64,000 nucleotides of DNA from Zygosaccharomyces rouxii (taxonomy: Eukaryota; Ascomycota; Saccharomycetes; Saccharomycetales; Saccharomycetaceae), in NCBI RefSeq assembly GCF_000026365.1, contig NC_012991.1:1324209-1388208 (forward strand), given 5' to 3'. Below the pieces are notes generated by a model. That model had not been told where the DNA came from. It ran no database searches and saw nothing but the letters and a program-made list of their open reading frames with translations. Numbering within the stretch: position 1 is the first letter of the stretch; each line of letters begins with the position of its first letter. The position numbers and the translations under genes were made by a program. Shown piece after piece: positions 9,816-21,200 of the stretch.

Positions 9816-10258
9816 ACAGAGTTAAATGTAGTTGTAGTTGCCGCTGAGTCGCGTAAGGTTTCCTTTTTATGTATTTTTTTTGCTTCTGTCCGAATCACGG
9901 ATACACGCGAACTCAATAGTCATCTATTACGAGGATTTTAACCGCCGAACCTTTATGCTTTTTTCCTTTCCGGGTACTGCGTTCGTCTCCGTTAACCCTC
10001 CAGATAAGCTGCCGACCTTCTCTCCGGTAAAACTCGGGGCTTTAGCCAACTGCATTGCGAAAGTTTCCGATACATCTACCCGTCATTCTCGCATTCAGTT
10101 CTTGGCACAGATAACCGCCGATCTTCTACGACCTTTCACCCGCCAAGAATGAAAAGAATATAGAAAACACGTCACAATTAGGTGATATATGGGGCGGTTA
10201 GAGCGCTCCAAAAAGGAATTCATAAAATATCTCCTTCAATGCGAAAGTCCCTTTATAT

Positions 10259-10270
10259 TCCATTCGACCG
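10259..10270 (+). promoter_or_regulatory. carbon-source response element (Cat8/Sip4-type)
   Basis: TCCATTCGACCG matches the CSRE consensus YCCRTTNRNCCG at every position. It lies ~490 bp upstream of the PCK1 start. In S. cerevisiae such sites drive gluconeogenic genes when glucose is absent. Binding here is inferred. Confidence 0.65.
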
Positions 10271-10607
10271 CTATCGGGAACTATCGTCAGTATACTGCTC
10301 AGAAGCTACGAATAATTCCGAAAATATATCCATATTGCCTCCCGGACATTTGCCTCTCATCGGAGGAAATACGTCATCTAATTCAAAGAAAAAACCAACA
10401 TGTTTCAACACATACAGATATCGATTGATTCTAAGGGTATGGAAACATAAAGCTTCTTTTTCGACGCTTTAGAAGGATTAGCAACTAATACTAGTAATAG
10501 TATGAGTAACTGTAACTAGTGGGTTAATGGGTCCCTTCAGTATGGTTCAAGGGAGAAAATATTATAAGGGAAGCGAGAAGTAGCAAGGCGCCAAAACTTT
10601 AAAAAAG

Positions 10608-10615
10608 TATATAAA
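10608..10615 (+). promoter_or_regulatory. TATA box of PCK1
   Basis: TATATAAA lies 143 bp upstream of the PCK1 ATG, a normal distance in yeast and typical of strongly regulated promoters. Confidence 0.6.
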
Positions 10616-10758
10616 TATCGATAATTCAAATCATTGAAGTGGTCTCTATCACCGCTTCTCTATCTAATATAGCTAATCATCAACAAGATTAAAGCATAAT
10701 CCTAAAAATTGATACTAGCAAACAAAAATATATATAAAAAAAGATTAATATCTCAAAA

Positions 10759-12405
10759 ATGTCGCCCTCCAAAGTTCCAGTCCCCATTACCGATACTGCA
10801 GAAGTTGAAGAACAAATCAGAAAAGAGCTGGCCCTAGGTAGTGAAGTTGTTACCATTAGACATAATGCTCCCGCAGCTACCTTATACGAGGATGGGTTGA
10901 AAGAAAAGAAAACAGCTGTGGTTTCATCCGGTGCCTTAGCCGCCTACTCAGGTAGTAAGACTGGTAGATCTCCAAAGGACAAGCGTATCATCGAGGAAGA
11001 AACTTCCAAAAATGAAGTCTGGTGGGGCCCTGTTAACAAACCTGCTTCCGAAAAGACCTGGTCTATCAACCGTGAACGTGCCGCTGATTACCTGCGTACA
11101 AGGGACCATTTGTACATTATAGATGCCTACGCAGGCTGGGATCCTCGTTACCGTATTAAAGTTCGTGTCATTTGTGCGAGAGCTTACCATGCATTATTTA
11201 TGACTAACATGCTAATTAGACCTTCACCTGAGGAATTAGCAAATTTTGGTGAACCAGATTTTACAGTTTGGAATGCCGGTCAATTCCCTGCTAATCGTAA
11301 CACTGAGGGTATGACTTCAAAGACAACAGTCGAAATTAATTTCAAGGCAATGGAAATGATAATTTTGGGTACCGAGTATGCCGGTGAAATGAAGAAAGGT
11401 ATCTTTACTGTTATGTTTTATTTGATGCCAGTGCACCACAATGTGCTTACATTACACTCTTCTGCCAATCAAGGTATTGAAAGAGGTGATGTTACATTGT
11501 TCTTCGGCCTTTCAGGTACTGGTAAGACTACATTATCTGCTGACCCTCACAGGGCACTTATTGGTGATGATGAACATTGCTGGTCCGATCATGGTGTTTT
11601 TAACATTGAAGGCGGTTGTTACGCGAAGTGTATCGACTTAACCGCTGAAAAGGAGCCAGAAATCTATAACGCTATTAAATTCGGTTCTGTTCTTGAAAAT
11701 GTGGTCTTTGATGCATCGAATCGTGAAGTAGATTACACAGACAATTCTATCACGGAAAATACTAGATGTGCTTATCCAATTGATTACATCCCATCTGCGA
11801 AGATCCCATGTTTGGCAGATAAACATCCCAGTAACATTGTTCTCTTAACTTGTGACGCATCTGGTGTGCTACCACCAGTTTCTAAACTGACTCCAGAACA
11901 AGTCATGTACCATTTTATCTCTGGTTACACCTCCAAGATGGCCGGTACTGAACAAGGTGTTACGGAACCAGAAACTACATTCTCATCTTGTTTCGGACAA
12001 CCATTTTTAGCACTGCATCCAATGAGGTATGCCACTATGTTGGCCAAGAAGATGCATCAGCATAATGCCAATGCTTGGTTGGTAAACACCGGGTGGACCG
12101 GATCCTCCTACACTGCTGGCGGCAAGCGTTGTCCTTTGAAATACACAAGAGCAATTTTGGATTCAATTCATGACGGTTCTTTGTCTAAGGCTGATTATGA
12201 AACGTTGCCAATCTTTAACCTGCATACCCCAGCTAAGGTAAATGGTGTGCCAGATTCCCTTTTGAATCCTGCTAAATCTTGGGTTGAAGGTCCTACCAAA
12301 TACAATAGCGCCGTCAAGACTCTAGCGACTAAATTTACTGAAAATTTCAAGATTTACCAAGATCAAGCGACTCCAGATGTTCTTGCAGCTGGTCCTCAAT
12401 TCTAA
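10759..12405 (+). CDS. PCK1: phosphoenolpyruvate carboxykinase (ATP)
   Basis: Converts oxaloacetate plus ATP to phosphoenolpyruvate, the committing step of gluconeogenesis, in the cytosol. The 548 aa product is one residue from the S. cerevisiae length. The P-loop GLSGTGKTT lies at about residues 250-258, followed by the metal-binding stretch with [11 protein letters not shown]. The ATP-family signatures [16 protein letters not shown] and NTGWTGSS are intact. The N-terminus MSPSK matches the start of the S. cerevisiae enzyme, where the N-terminal region is used for glucose-induced degradation through the GID ligase; whether that holds here is inferred. A CSRE and a TATA box precede the gene. 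It converges on RRD1. Confidence 0.98.
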   Translation: MSPSKVPVPITDTAEVEEQIRKELALGSEVVTIRHNAPAATLYEDGLKEKKTAVVSSGALAAYSGSKTGRSPKDKRIIEEETSKNEVWWGPVNKPASEKTWSINRERAADYLRTRDHLYIIDAYAGWDPRYRIKVRVICARAYHALFMTNMLIRPSPEELANFGEPDFTVWNAGQFPANRNTEGMTSKTTVEINFKAMEMIILGTEYAGEMKKGIFTVMFYLMPVHHNVLTLHSSANQGIERGDVTLFFGLSGTGKTTLSADPHRALIGDDEHCWSDHGVFNIEGGCYAKCIDLTAEKEPEIYNAIKFGSVLENVVFDASNREVDYTDNSITENTRCAYPIDYIPSAKIPCLADKHPSNIVLLTCDASGVLPPVSKLTPEQVMYHFISGYTSKMAGTEQGVTEPETTFSSCFGQPFLALHPMRYATMLAKKMHQHNANAWLVNTGWTGSSYTAGGKRCPLKYTRAILDSIHDGSLSKADYETLPIFNLHTPAKVNGVPDSLLNPAKSWVEGPTKYNSAVKTLATKFTENFKIYQDQATPDVLAAGPQF

Positions 12406-12546
12406 GGTAACTCCTTTTCCCCTCCGTTTTATAGGTTATTTTATTTAAATATTCTTCCACACATTGAAATGATGAGTATCATTCTACACATTTTATGTGA
12501 AAACAAATATATACGTATATGTTTATAAAATCAAACTCTGGTTCAA
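12406..12546. terminator. convergent PCK1/RRD1 3' region
   Basis: A 141 bp AT-rich gap with a TATATACGTATATG palindromic element near 12506-12520, of the kind used as a yeast polyadenylation efficiency element. It probably serves both genes. Confidence 0.45.
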
Positions 12547-13722
12547 TTATCTTTTCGTTAGGTCATGATGTGCGGTTGAATTCGTTGTTCTTGCAGTTGG
12601 GGGTCCCATACGAGTTCTTGCAGGTGGCGCTCTAGCCTCCGATGCTGCAGTAGTAGAAGGTGCAGGAAAATGGGGCACAGGGGAATTAATAGAGGATACA
12701 AACGCAGCATACTTACCACCCGTTGATGATGTATTGCGTCTGTCAGCGTCTGCAGGATCATATATGAGTAATTGTTTACCTGTTTGATTATCTACCCAGG
12801 GATAAAATCCAGTACCAAACCAAAAGTGTTGCACAACTGGAAACTTGTTCAAAACTTCTACAGCATACATTTTCATCAAACCAGATTCCAGTTTTGCCCA
12901 TGTATGAACAGTTGTGGCCAGATCATAAAGCATTGATGAATGTTCACGAAATGGACCTCTTTTCACTTGATAGATAAAACCAATAGTTTGACAGTAGAGA
13001 TTTAAATGAGCATATTCCTGCACCAAATGATGATTCAAAATATCTCTTGGTCTTAAAGGTGCTTCTTTGTAGTTTGCCCATTGAGCACTACCAAAAACGT
13101 ATGCTAAATGGAAGTGATCGTCTAACCCCCAAACTCCGTGAGAACCCGCTGGTTCCAAAGTGTAGGTAAGGATCAATTTGCGAACTACTGCATAATAGGC
13201 ATTCATGATCAATAGAAAATCTTCACCTTGAAATTCATCTGTAAAGAGCCCCAACATATCAATTGCACCAACCACCGCTAAAAAAGACAATTCGTGTCCA
13301 GTACCGTAGTCCAACCTAGTGGCAGACCCAAAGCTATTACCCAAATAGTGAACTAGTTCCACTATACAGTGATGAAATCTATCTGGTAAAACTTTACGCC
13401 AAAGCGATGGCATTTGCTCATCAATTTTAGCGTGCCAATCTCTACAGGCCAAGTTACCGTACCTGCGAGGACCTTCCAAGGGAGGCGTTTGGTCAACCAA
13501 TAAAGACATGTGGTTTAAAACGCCAACAAATTCATTCACGACTGATATACGTGATGGTCCCTGTGGGATATTGACTCTATTGATTATCTTGGCATACTTT
13601 TGTATGAAATATTTCAAACGTACGATAGCAACTGATGCTTGGAACTCAAGCGTGCATTGACTATCAAATATACGTTTAACAGGTGTGTTGAACTGAGTAT
13701 TTTCGTTGGTCAACATTCTCAT
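12547..13722 (-). CDS. RRD1: PP2A activator / peptidyl-prolyl isomerase Rrd1 (PTPA family)
   Basis: PTPA-family activator of PP2A-type phosphatases with Pro cis-trans isomerase activity; Rrd1 works with Sit4 and in the rapamycin response. I start at the ATG at 13722 (391 aa; S. cerevisiae 393 aa). The frame runs upstream but lacks another ATG. Family blocks are evident: GPRRYGNLACRDW, LDYGTGHELSFL, GSHGVWGLDDH and the YEVL-like hydrophobic core. The final ~55 residues are a Pro/Ala/Thr-rich tail with low conservation expected. It converges on PCK1 and is divergent from IMP2' with a short ~165 bp promoter, as in YIL153W/YIL154C. Confidence 0.94.
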   Translation of the reverse strand: MRMLTNENTQFNTPVKRIFDSQCTLEFQASVAIVRLKYFIQKYAKIINRVNIPQGPSRISVVNEFVGVLNHMSLLVDQTPPLEGPRRYGNLACRDWHAKIDEQMPSLWRKVLPDRFHHCIVELVHYLGNSFGSATRLDYGTGHELSFLAVVGAIDMLGLFTDEFQGEDFLLIMNAYYAVVRKLILTYTLEPAGSHGVWGLDDHFHLAYVFGSAQWANYKEAPLRPRDILNHHLVQEYAHLNLYCQTIGFIYQVKRGPFREHSSMLYDLATTVHTWAKLESGLMKMYAVEVLNKFPVVQHFWFGTGFYPWVDNQTGKQLLIYDPADADRRNTSSTGGKYAAFVSSINSPVPHFPAPSTTAASEARAPPARTRMGPPTARTTNSTAHHDLTKR

Positions 13723-13886
13723 GGCATTTCGAGATCCTTTCACTAATGTATGTATGTATGTATGAACATGTAAGTGTTTGTCATGTTTCCTAAGCTCGCC
13801 TTAAAACTCGCTCATATGACAACTTAAACCCACCTTGGCTTGAACCTGTACAACAAACAAACCATCATTAGAGAAAGTTCTTAGTG

Positions 13887-14915
13887 ATGAGCAACCAAAA
13901 GAGTATATTGTTGACGGTACCAGATGGTACGCGAACAGTTTTACTAGATGAACCTCATAGAAGACATTCGTTAGCGGAACCAGGTGGTGTGCAATTCGAT
14001 TCTGAACAATTAGAAAGGGGTAGGTCAAGGGTTAAAGCCGCTCGAGGAATTAAATCAAATAGTGGTTCAAGGTCCCGTAGTAGAAATCCAAGTCATGTAA
14101 GGAATGGAGAGTTTCTCAAATGGACAGTGTTGAAAAGAGATCCTTCAATGAGATTACACAAGAAACCGCACGGTAACGGTATAGGCAACAATGCTGATGA
14201 CGAAGAAGAAGAAGAAGAAGATGAAGACCAAGAAGATGAGGATTTAGTATCTGATGAAGAACAAGTTAGTGATGTGGAGAACGATCTTGAAATTGATGAG
14301 CAGATGCATTACGATATGGGGACAAGAGTATTACCCAATTATGCGGCGTCCATAAATGAAGTACTCGCCTCAACCAAGTCATGGATCTCCACTTATGAAT
14401 CCCAAGAGACAACCCAAGACGTCAGCTTTACCAAATTACCGGGTGGCTATTCCAGGTGTTGCCAGCTTCTGTCACGTGGCAAGGGCGCTACTACTCGTCG
14501 GAGTTTTGTCCTCTGTACAGATCTGACAACAGAATCTCACTATGCACTTGCATACGTAATTGGTGCCCTACTGAACAATGGTGATACGCTTTATATCGTT
14601 CACTGGGATGGCAAACAGCCCGGTAGTAGTAAGGAAACTCTTGAACAAAGCGTCAAGTCTCTAAGACAACATGTTTTACACAAACTAGACTGTGCAAGTG
14701 CAAGTTTACAAGATTTGGACGTTGTATTGCTATCATTGTCGCATCCATACCCTAAACATTTATTAAGTGAGATGATCTACGCATTACAGCCCATTGCTCT
14801 ATGTTGTTCATTGTCATTGGTACTAACAACGCTACAGAATTTTGTTTGTTCAGTACCAACTTTAGTGATCAGAAAGAAATTGAAGAGATCAAAAAGAAAG
14901 GGTATCAGCGACTAG
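13887..14915 (+). CDS. IMP2': transcriptional regulator Imp2' (mitochondrial/nuclear coordination, stress)
   Basis: Counterpart of S. cerevisiae YIL154C (IMP2', IMP21), an acidic transcriptional activator involved in maltose, galactose and raffinose use, ion homeostasis and DNA-damage resistance. I chose the ATG at 13887 (342 aa; 346 in S. cerevisiae); the upstream GTG at 13884 is not a start. In order: KSILLTVPDGT at the N-terminus, a Ser/Arg-rich basic stretch, EFLKWTVLKRDPSMRL, an Asp/Glu-rich acidic run (~residues 105-140), and a folded C-terminal part ending CSLSLVLTTLQNFVCSVP and KKLKRSKRKGIS. Orientation and neighbours match YIL153W-YIL155C. Confidence 0.94.
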   Translation: MSNQKSILLTVPDGTRTVLLDEPHRRHSLAEPGGVQFDSEQLERGRSRVKAARGIKSNSGSRSRSRNPSHVRNGEFLKWTVLKRDPSMRLHKKPHGNGIGNNADDEEEEEEDEDQEDEDLVSDEEQVSDVENDLEIDEQMHYDMGTRVLPNYAASINEVLASTKSWISTYESQETTQDVSFTKLPGGYSRCCQLLSRGKGATTRRSFVLCTDLTTESHYALAYVIGALLNNGDTLYIVHWDGKQPGSSKETLEQSVKSLRQHVLHKLDCASASLQDLDVVLLSLSHPYPKHLLSEMIYALQPIALCCSLSLVLTTLQNFVCSVPTLVIRKKLKRSKRKGISD

Positions 14916-16014
14916 CTGATAACGAGGTACATAACAGTAATAGTACATAATGGTAACAATATTTAACGATCATGAGGGTTTGATAAGTAGGCGATATGCG
15001 CATATATCATGTGCGAACATTTAAAGGAAAAAGAAAACAAACAAATCGGACTTTTTATCGGACAGCGCATCCACATCGCTCACCACGGTCCGGTTGCCCG
15101 GAAATTCTCCTCCCCTTCCTTGTTGCCGAAAACTTCATCCCCCCTTTGCCGTTTATCCGAAAACTAGAAACCCCTACTCAAGCTGTCAAGCAAAAAGAAC
15201 ACCCATACATGCCTGGCGCATAGCGTGCAGAAGAATTTTTGTGTGCCTCCTCTCCGGCACGAGAAGCTGCCGAGATGGTCCCGGACTAACGACTGCGATG
15301 GCGGCTCGGACTTAAATACAGAGGAGGGGCAAGCAGCAAGAGAGAGGGAAAGGGAACAAAATGCCTTTTCCACAGTCGTTAATGGCTTAGACGTCAAAAT
15401 GTAATTACTCACTTCACATCCTATCTAAAGTTTCCATCTTCCAGCTCCCTGCCTGCTTGCCGCCTTAGCCTAGACAGAGCCTCCTCCTAATTGTAGTCTC
15501 TTGTTTTTACTCCCCTTTAAAATTCCTTCTCCTCCCCCGAAAGCCCGGCTTTCTTCTTCTCTAAATTCTTTACCCCGCAGCCCCTAAAAAGGAACAAGAA
15601 TAAGTTTCCCCTGATTAACGCCTGCACAAAAACAAGGCAAAAAGAAAAGAGAAGAAAAAAAAAAAAAGGGCGTGTGATCTCTGCGAGGGGTCACTTTTTT
15701 TTTCACCCCGCCCCTTTAATCTTTCGACTCAAAAGTTAACCGATATAAGATCGAATAATTTCCCCAGAAAAATTTTTTTCTTTCGGCTTTTCCTTTACCT
15801 CTTCCACCCTAGGTGAAATTCCCTTCTGTTCCTTTTCATTGTATTGCTTACGGTGTACTGTGCAATCTCTTTTTATCCTTTTTATTCCTTTCATTTCTTT
15901 GTTCTTATTCAGTTCATCTGTTTGAGAGTCGTTGATTCTATTGTCTGTTGATAACTATAACGTTCGGTTCGAATTGCTTCCACTCATCTGTCTGTAATAG
16001 TACTGTATTCCTAA
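14916..16014 (+). promoter_or_regulatory. long upstream region of GUT2
   Basis: A 1.1 kb stretch without a supported gene. It is unusually C/T-rich for this window, with a relatively GC-rich core at ~15060-15330 and CCCCT/AGGGG stress-type pentamers (for example near 15324 and 15607). It ends in the pyrimidine-rich leader typical of well-expressed yeast genes. Open frames at 14996-15412 look like composition effects. Confidence 0.5.
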
Positions 16015-17946
16015 ATGTTTGCACGAGGAGGTAAGTTATTCCCTAAGGCACTTGCCCTGACGGGTACAGTCGGAGGTGCCTTGGCAGTTCACCAATATAT
16101 GGATTCCAGGAGACAAAGCTCAGCATTGAGTAATGAAGTCCCAGTCGTATCTCCTATCGACCCCAGGCCATCTGTTAATCTGCCAAGTAGAGAGGATCTT
16201 TTATCAAATTTACAAAAAACCGATAAATTTGACGTTTTAATTATCGGCGGTGGTGCTTCAGGTGCTGGTTCAGCATTAGACGCTGCTACAAGAGGTCTTA
16301 ATGTCGCATGCGTAGAAGCTAACGATTTTGCGTCTGGTACTTCTTCCAAATCCACAAAAATGGCTCATGGTGGTGTTCGTTATCTGGAAAAAGCTGTTTT
16401 CGAATTATCAAGGGCTCAATTGGATCTGGTTATCGAAGCTCTTAACGAACGTGGTCACATGCTGGAGACTGCACCTCATTTGTGCAAAATCTTACCTATT
16501 ATGATTCCTGTTTATTCTTATTGGCAAGTTCCCTATTTCTTTGCTGGTTGTAAATTATATGATTGGTTTGCTGGTAAACAAAACTTAAGATCTTCTTACC
16601 TTTTGTCCAAGACTTATGCATCTGAATTGGCTCCAATGTTGGATGAAAGTAAATTGAAAGCTGGTCTTGTTTATCACGATGGTTCCTTTAATGATTCACG
16701 TATGAATTCTACTTTAGCTATTTCAGCTATTGAACATGGGGCTACTGTATTAAATTATGTCAAAGTTACTCAATTACTAAAGGATTCTTCTACCAATAAA
16801 GTCGAAGGTGCTATCGTAGAGGATCAAGAAACTGGGAAACAATATCAAGTTAAAGCTAAGGTTACCGTAAATGCCACTGGTCCTTATTCTGATTTAATTT
16901 TACAAATGGATAAGAATAAGAACGGTCTGCCTGATCCTCAACCACCTCAACCTGCTAATGTTTCTATTGCTACTGAAGTTGCAGTTAATAAACCAAATAT
17001 GGTTGTCCCCAGTGCAGGTGTTCACATTATTCTACCTTCGTACTATTGTCCCAAAACTGTTGGGTTGTTAGATGTTAAAACTGCCGATGGTAGAGTTATG
17101 TTTTTCTTACCATGGCAAGGTAAAGTTTTAGCAGGTACTACTGATATTCCAATGAAAACTGTCCCACAAAATCCAACTGCAACTGAAGCCGATATCCAAG
17201 ATATCTTGCGTGAATTACAACACTATATCAAATTCCCTGTCAGAAGAGAAGATGTTCTATCTGCATGGGCTGGTATTAGACCATTAGTTATGGATCCAAG
17301 AAAGAGAAAAGACACTGGTGGTAGCACTGAAGGTTTGGTTAGAAATCATCTGATTTTTACTAGTGAAACTGGTTTAATTACGTTAGCAGGTGGTAAATGG
17401 ACCACTTACAGAGAAATGGCTGAACAAACTATCGATGAGGTTGTTAAAGAAGGTGGATTTAGTGTTAAACCATGCATTACAAGGAAAATAAAATTAGCCG
17501 GTGGTGAAAATTGGACTCCAAATTTAAGTGCCCTGTTGGCCCAGCACTATAAATTATCACAAGCCATGTCTCAACATTTATCTAACAATTACGGTACAAG
17601 AGCTCCAATAATTTGCGAATTGTTTAAAGAAGATGAAAGAAACCAATTACCTGTAGCATTTGGTGGCAGAGAAAATGTTACCGTTTTACACCACGTTAAC
17701 TTCGATTCTTTCCGTTATCCATTCACTATCGGTGAATTTCTCTACTCGATCCGTCATGAATATTCTAGAAAAGCTACTGATTTCTTAATGAGAAGAACTA
17801 GATACGCCTTTTTAGATGCAGCTAACGCATTGACTGCTGTCGAAGGTACCGTTAAGGTTATGGGTGATGAATTAAACTGGGATTCAGCAAGAAGACAGCG
17901 TGAAATCGAGGAATGCACTGAATTCATCAAAACTTTTGGTGTGTAA
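16015..17946 (+). CDS. GUT2: mitochondrial FAD-dependent glycerol-3-phosphate dehydrogenase
   Basis: Oxidises glycerol 3-phosphate to dihydroxyacetone phosphate at the outer face of the inner mitochondrial membrane, passing electrons to ubiquinone. It serves glycerol catabolism and the G3P shuttle. The product is 643 aa (649 in S. cerevisiae). The N-terminus is a basic/hydrophobic targeting segment (residues 1-~30). The FAD-binding Rossmann motif IIGGGASGAGSALDAATRG starts near residue 75, followed by the family signature GTSSKSTKMAHGGVRYLE. FLPWQGKVLAGTTD and LAGGKWTTYREMA are further GlpD-family blocks. Position matches YIL155C between IMP2' and UBP7. Confidence 0.97.
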   Translation: MFARGGKLFPKALALTGTVGGALAVHQYMDSRRQSSALSNEVPVVSPIDPRPSVNLPSREDLLSNLQKTDKFDVLIIGGGASGAGSALDAATRGLNVACVEANDFASGTSSKSTKMAHGGVRYLEKAVFELSRAQLDLVIEALNERGHMLETAPHLCKILPIMIPVYSYWQVPYFFAGCKLYDWFAGKQNLRSSYLLSKTYASELAPMLDESKLKAGLVYHDGSFNDSRMNSTLAISAIEHGATVLNYVKVTQLLKDSSTNKVEGAIVEDQETGKQYQVKAKVTVNATGPYSDLILQMDKNKNGLPDPQPPQPANVSIATEVAVNKPNMVVPSAGVHIILPSYYCPKTVGLLDVKTADGRVMFFLPWQGKVLAGTTDIPMKTVPQNPTATEADIQDILRELQHYIKFPVRREDVLSAWAGIRPLVMDPRKRKDTGGSTEGLVRNHLIFTSETGLITLAGGKWTTYREMAEQTIDEVVKEGGFSVKPCITRKIKLAGGENWTPNLSALLAQHYKLSQAMSQHLSNNYGTRAPIICELFKEDERNQLPVAFGGRENVTVLHHVNFDSFRYPFTIGEFLYSIRHEYSRKATDFLMRRTRYAFLDAANALTAVEGTVKVMGDELNWDSARRQREIEECTEFIKTFGV

Positions 17947-18267
17947 CAAAGATACGAAAAGCGACATGACTTCATAACTACCATAAATAATGATAACGCA
18001 TAATGCACAAATATATTCGAGATAGTAAAAAAAAAATAAATAAGAAATCAAATGAACACGGAGGGCACGATGTGTTGATGACTCATTATATTCTTTACAT
18101 ACACACAAACATATATTTAGATATATATATGTACATTGATTTTTTTTTTTTTTTTTTTTTTAGAATAACTTAACTTAACTGAACTCATTTACTAACCAAC
18201 TAGAATACATTCGTCATAAGATCGTTATCAACATAAGCATAGCAAATAAACAACATAACGACATAGG
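17947..18267. terminator. convergent GUT2/UBP 3' region with T22 tract
   Basis: A 321 bp gap between converging genes. It carries an AT alternation near 18113-18130 with TATATA-type signals and then 22 consecutive T (18140-18161). No gene was seen. A role in 3' end formation is inferred. Confidence 0.5.
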
Positions 18268-21200
18268 CTAATCAATTCTTTCGTAAAACAAAACGTAGAC
18301 ATCCTTACTAGAGACTTTGTTAACACCTTGAGATAAATTACCATGGCTAGTTTCATGTTTAACCACTTCATCATCAAAATAGTACCATTGTTGACGATTA
18401 TTTTCTAAATCATGATCACGATTCTTGTTTACCAATGAAGTATAATGTCCACTTATCAAATTACCATTATGATTTACCACAGCATAAAGTCTATATTTGA
18501 GAGTTTCATTATTTTTCAATACAATGTTCAAAATTAATGGATATGTGATTACGGTTTCATTTTTCTTTGTCAAATCGTAATAAAATCTTGATAGATGAAT
18601 CACTAATACCGGTGGTAATGTAACAAAATTCGTAGCTCTAATGGAAAAAGAATTCTTTTTTGATCCGCTATTACTACTGCTATTATTATTCGTGTTGCTA
18701 CTACTAGAGCTTGAGTTTAATAGATTAAATGGAGAAAGGGACTTTGAACTGGATGATTTACGCTTTCTAGGAAATAGCAAAAATTTGGTCTTACTCTTTA
18801 AACTACTTCCTTCTTCATCCTTCTTTTTAGCTTTCCTTGGCTCTGGAGAAGCTGTTGAGCCAGAAGAACTGCTTTGTTTATTATGACGCTGATTAGATTC
18901 TGATTTTTCCTTTTGGACAGTTACACCACATTTGGGACAATCCCATGCATTTTCTCGTGACATCACTTCATCACTAGTAAACATATTAATACAATCCTCT
19001 AAATTTACCCAATTACCTTTACTGGAAGATAGAAAACTGGACGAAGGTTTAGGGATTGCTAATGAAAGAATGTAAAAAGTGGAATAGGAATATGATGAAT
19101 AACCACATTTTTTACAATGTAATCCATTCTCTAATTGACCTTGGAAAATTTTATCAATCGGGGAAAACTTAGTGTTGATCAAACTATTCTCAAACCACTG
19201 TTTATATTCTTCCTTTTGTACTTTCGAAGTCTCAGCATCGTAAAGAAGTAACTCAGGATGTGCATTCAATACTTCAGTTTGATTTGATAATTCATCATGA
19301 AGACGATCAATTGTTAGCATCAAAAACTCTTGAGCATCTTGCTGATCATCCGGTATGTTAAAATCGGGTCTCAAAAAATTACAGATCTTGAGAAAACTTG
19401 TAGGTACCACGGAACAACCACCATTCATGTACATTTTACGGATTAAGACGCTAAACGATTTTGATAATTTCCCAGTATCTTCTAATTCAGGATTGAAAAA
19501 TCTTTCATAATTGGATGGTTCAAAAAGGTCTCGAAACATATTGGTAGCAAACAGACATTGTAACATACTATTAATGTAACAGGTAGCCCCCAAGTTACGA
19601 AGACCAGTAATGGAAAGTGCCACATATTTGTTATTGCTACGTTCAATAGTAGGTACACTGAATTGTCTTTGACGCATTGGATAAGAATCCAACTGACTTA
19701 GCTGTTCAGGCGCAACTACATTTTTTGGCACTTCTGCGGGTGAACTTACAGTACGACTTCTAGGCCTAGTATGGTTTTTATCTTCCTGTTGTTCTAATTG
19801 AATCTTGGGAGGAACAGGCGGTGGCATTTCTTTGGTAATGGGTAAGGTCGCTGGAGGTGGTGGTGGAGGCAAGTTTCTCATTCTCTCAGGCAAAGCTGGT
19901 GGCTTCCACGGGACTGGCTCAATATGTTTAGCATTAGCAGATTTTTCCTTACCCTCCTTATTACTAGAATAAGGTCTGTACAAATAGTCATCAACTCTTA
20001 TCCCAAATTGAGTTAGATATTTCTTCAATACTGCTTTCCACTTTTCATATCCACCTAACAGATAAGATGGTAAAGATCTGAGAGATACTTCTTGAGATGC
20101 CACCACTAAGTTGTAAAACACAAACAGGTAATCAAAATCCATCTCCATATAAGTTTTCATATCGGTATAGTAAACGATAAAATCAAACGAACCTCTCTTA
20201 TTGAAAATCGAATTCTTTAATCTTTCGTCCAACACTGAAATATCAGTTACTGGAGTCTTAGTGTTAACGTCCCATAACATCCTGGGATCTATGAAAACCA
20301 TATTAGGAGCTAAAATATAGTTGAATTTATACCTTGATTGCAATCTCAAATCGATCAGCAACAATCTGTTACGTTCCTTCTTGTTTGATAGGATGGAGAA
20401 TAATTCCGGTGAAGTAATAATACTCTGCTTCTGTAATCTTTTCATAGCTTGGACTTCACTCTCAGGGAAAGTGGCCCCTTTGTTTTCACCAAAATCATGG
20501 TCACCATCATCCATGTAAACACTATGATACGAATCCTTCCTATGGGCCACGGCTCTATCTACTTTAGCATCCCAAAAATGTTGCTCATCATCATCTTTTC
20601 CTAGCTGATGTGTTTCTTGCTGCACGCCGTGATGATGACGGTGGTCCTGCTGTGGATGTTCTTTTTCTTCAACGGTCAACTCCGACTTCGACTTATGCTT
20701 AGGGTATCCTAAAGGTGAAAGAGACAATTCTGGTGCCTCCTTACCCACGGTGTCCACAGATAATGAGGACGGGACGGCAGAATCTAATGCTAGTTTCAAT
20801 TGATCATTGGGTTCTAAATTGGGGGCCTTCCAAAGTGGTACGTTCCCTGTATCATGAGAATGGAAGTTACTATCACTCCGAATAAAGTCCCATTTCTTAT
20901 GCATTTTCGGCAAAGTGGATCCATTTCCAGCTAACGTTAAACGAGAAATCTCCGAATCCAATCCATTATCGGGTGATGAGAATGCCCTTTTCCTTTCCAC
21001 GTCTTTCAATTTTCTAAAATCTCTATCAAGGACAGAATCTACTTCGTCCTTGACCATGAGCAACACGTTTGTCATGTTAACTTGATTTTCGTAAAGTTTT
21101 TTCAATGCATTGTGAACCTGGAAAGTCTTATTTCTTGCCTGAAATTGGGTTGATTGTGGAATTATCAAATACAAAAAGTAGCAACCAATAATATAAGCAG

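Larger units (their letters stand above)
9816..10758. promoter_or_regulatory. divergent promoter region, YIL152W-like / PCK1
   Basis: A 943 bp interval with the long regulated upstream region expected for PCK1. It holds a consensus carbon-source response element (10259-10270) and a TATATAAA box (10608-10615). Open frames at 9838-10152 and 10182-10472 lack recognisable content and are not called. Confidence 0.65.

Noticed and set aside
9838..10472. Open frames in the PCK1 upstream region
   Set aside because: No recognisable content, overlapping frames, and position inside a promoter with CSRE and TATA elements.
14996..15412. Open frames upstream of GUT2
   Set aside because: Overlapping frames on both strands in a C/T-rich segment; no family similarity.
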